Below are positions 62,281-64,000 of a stretch of 64,000 nucleotides of DNA, piece by piece. The number at the start of each line of letters is the position of its first letter. The stretch's first letter is position 1. Made by a program: the position numbers and the translations under genes. The notes below the pieces were generated by a model, which had not been told where the DNA came from, ran no database searches, and was given only the letters and a program-made list of their open reading frames with translations. The DNA is from Druceiella hillmani (lineage: Eukaryota > Arthropoda > Insecta > Lepidoptera > Hepialidae): the NCBI GenBank assembly GCA_039881145.1, contig JAYKKI010000077.1, positions 4,596,501 through 4,660,500 of the forward strand, written 5' to 3'.

Positions 62281-62324
62281 TAATATTGTACGTGCTATTA
62301 ACGTACAATATTACTTTTGTTGTT
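62270..62324. repeat. 24-bp-arm perfect hairpin at the end of the array
   Basis: Arms at 62270-62293 and 62301-62324 (aacaacaaaagtaatattgt plus 'acgt') flank the loop gctatta. Confidence 0.95.
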
Positions 62325-62329
62325 CGTAA

Positions 62330-63203
62330 TTAAGTACGTATCATTAATGAGTCTCGACCTCATAATTTAGTGACCTATTTCCTAATATATCATCAATTAT
62401 CCATATTTCTTCTAGCTATCCACTTAAATATCAAAAATTAGATACATATGTATATACATTTCCCCTGATTTTGTTAAAATTGATAATTGACATATTCACA
62501 AAGTTTTTTCAAGATTTCTATTTGTGAAACGGTATAGTCACTCGATACATTTTAATACGTCACACGTGTCTCTTAACTTGTACGTTCATATACCAAGAAA
62601 TTTCATTATTATTCGTAAATTATTAAATAACCGTAATATTAACAGGAAATGTGTGTCCGCGTTTGCAGAATTATAAGGTATGAGTAACTATATGAGTATA
62701 TGACAGCTTATTTATGATTTTGCATTGACTTATATTTCCAGCGAATGATATTAAGGAGTATGCGCAACTTGTTTGTACGTTTAAAACTTGATTAACACAG
62801 AGTCAATTTTAATACAATAACATAGTTGAAACCGTGGTAATTTCTTTTCACGTACTTATCACACGACGTTTCCGAGCTGAGATCAGAAACTTAGTATTAG
62901 TTTTACGCGAAAGCAATGACTAAATGGCCGGATAGTGCATTGCTCAAATAGACAAATTAATTATTACACCCAGAATTGTTTACTTTTTCACAACTTTTAC
63001 GTTTTAAAATTAAAAAAATGTATAAGTACAAAACAGATTTAAATTTCACTCAAAGAATTATGATTGTTATGATCTCGTTGAGAGAGTGTTGTTAGGAGCA
63101 AATTCAATTTAATTAAAAAAAAAATAATATAAAATTAAGCCGTTTTCGTTTCTGCAGATAATCTCTCTAATCATATAATTAAATAAAATCTCAATATATT
63201 TGG

Positions 63204-63205
<2 letters not shown>
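62330..63205. other. Intron 2 stretch, no gene seen
   Basis: AT-rich, nothing recognised. Confidence 0.5.

Positions 63206-63206
<1 letters not shown>

Positions 63207-63290
<84 letters not shown>
63207..63290. repeat. (TA)n microsatellite
   Basis: TA tract with one 'acac' interruption near 63250. Confidence 0.97.
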
Positions 63291-63292
<2 letters not shown>

Positions 63293-64000
63293 AATTAATA
63301 CACTAATAAATAATGGATACGGATAAATCTTGGATATAATAAATAATTTACAAGGGAACAACCACATTTTCCACTTTGTAACTTTAGAAATTAGCTACGA
63401 ATGTAAGATATCACTTTCCTTCAAAAAGCAAGACATTTGGTATCCCTCTTAATGTATTGCATAAATTGATCATTAAACACAAGCCATGGAACACGTGAAA
63501 AAATTGGAACATCTGGTAACGATAATGTCATGCTTATTTCCACTTGCTCTAAATCAATGACATATAGTCTGGAGGGTTATATTTAGAGAATATAACAATA
63601 CTTAGTTAACAGTAATTAATGGCAACGCAACGATAACCCTATAGCCTATTCGCATGAAGTAGAAGGCGCTGTAACAACCGCGCCCGACCTGCATATTATT
63701 AAAGTCATTACCTTTCACCCGAATATTGCATTAATCTAGCGTGTCAGTTAAATAGAACGGTGGTTAAATTACATATTCTAGGTCAGGGTTCCCAAGTTTT
63801 AAATATATATCCAATGTTATACCTACAATACCCTCGTGTTTTATGTAACATAAAAGTGTTAGGTGGTGTGTTATAATTATATTTCTCCCGCTACATTTAA
63901 TTTGTGTTGTTATACATAGAGATAAATAAGTTACGATGTGTTAACATTAATTTCCCAAAAGGTAGGTCTTACAATCGACGTGGACAAGATAAAGATCACG
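63291..64000. other. End of window, intron 2, no gene seen
   Basis: AT-rich. No further exon of the transporter gene was recognised. Confidence 0.5.

Larger units (their letters stand above)
52774..64000 (+). other. Intron 2 of the SLC22 gene (start only, >11.2 kb)
   Basis: The intron opens with a gtgagc donor and no further exon of the family was recognised up to the window end. I looked for a continuation of loop 1 into TM2 and for GC-rich open segments behind an acceptor. The only GC-rich patch, 61330-61440, has no matching motif. Named contents are repeats and transposon copies; the other stretches are plain AT-rich DNA. Confidence 0.8.

Overview
The window is AT-rich eukaryotic DNA, almost certainly from an insect and most likely a moth or butterfly (Lepidoptera). 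The reasons are long (TA)n arrays, very low gene density, consensus GT/AG splice sites with very long introns, and interspersed repeats whose ends look like ones I know from Lepidoptera. Those ends include a 'gcgaagccgcgggc' tail, a 'cggaac...gcacttggc' 3' end, a LINE 3' end reading 'gaagagattgc...cgcca', and 'aacgcctagcccaaaccgctg'. The order is an inference from memory of repeat families, not from a search.

Only one real protein gene is supported. It is a plus-strand gene of the SLC22 organic cation/carcinine transporter family (major facilitator superfamily), and only its N-terminal part is present. Coding exon 1 (9924-10348) encodes an acidic cytoplasmic N-terminus, TM1 and the start of the large extracellular loop. 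After a 42.2-kb intron, coding exon 2 (52581-52773) encodes the rest of that loop. The two exons join in frame into 206 residues (425 + 193 = 618 nt), and the second donor leaves phase 0. The remaining exons (TM2 to TM12) lie beyond position 64000, so intron 2 is longer than 11.2 kb. A 5'-untranslated segment with a candidate splice acceptor and a six-codon upstream ORF precedes the start codon.

Layout: 1-9773 is upstream DNA (intergenic, or an intron between 5'-UTR exons) with dispersed repeats. 9774-10348 is the first exon seen. 10349-52580 is intron 1, packed with transposon relics and tandem repeats. 52581-52773 is exon 2. 52774-64000 is the start of intron 2.

The rest is repeat biology. 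It includes a decayed mariner, two 3'-terminal fragments of a Jockey/CR1-like LINE, an internally deleted PIF/Harbinger-like element, a foldback element with 110-bp arms, and several copies of two or three non-autonomous dispersed families. It also holds at least ten tandem arrays with monomers of 20 to about 130 bp, and ten (TA)n tracts. A recurring theme is tandem expansion inside transposon copies. The clearest case is a Harbinger-like element carrying ten alternating 28/29-bp monomers that contain the element's own terminal motif. I found no CRISPR array, rRNA, convincing tRNA, virus or toxin gene, and no evidence of a new multi-gene system.
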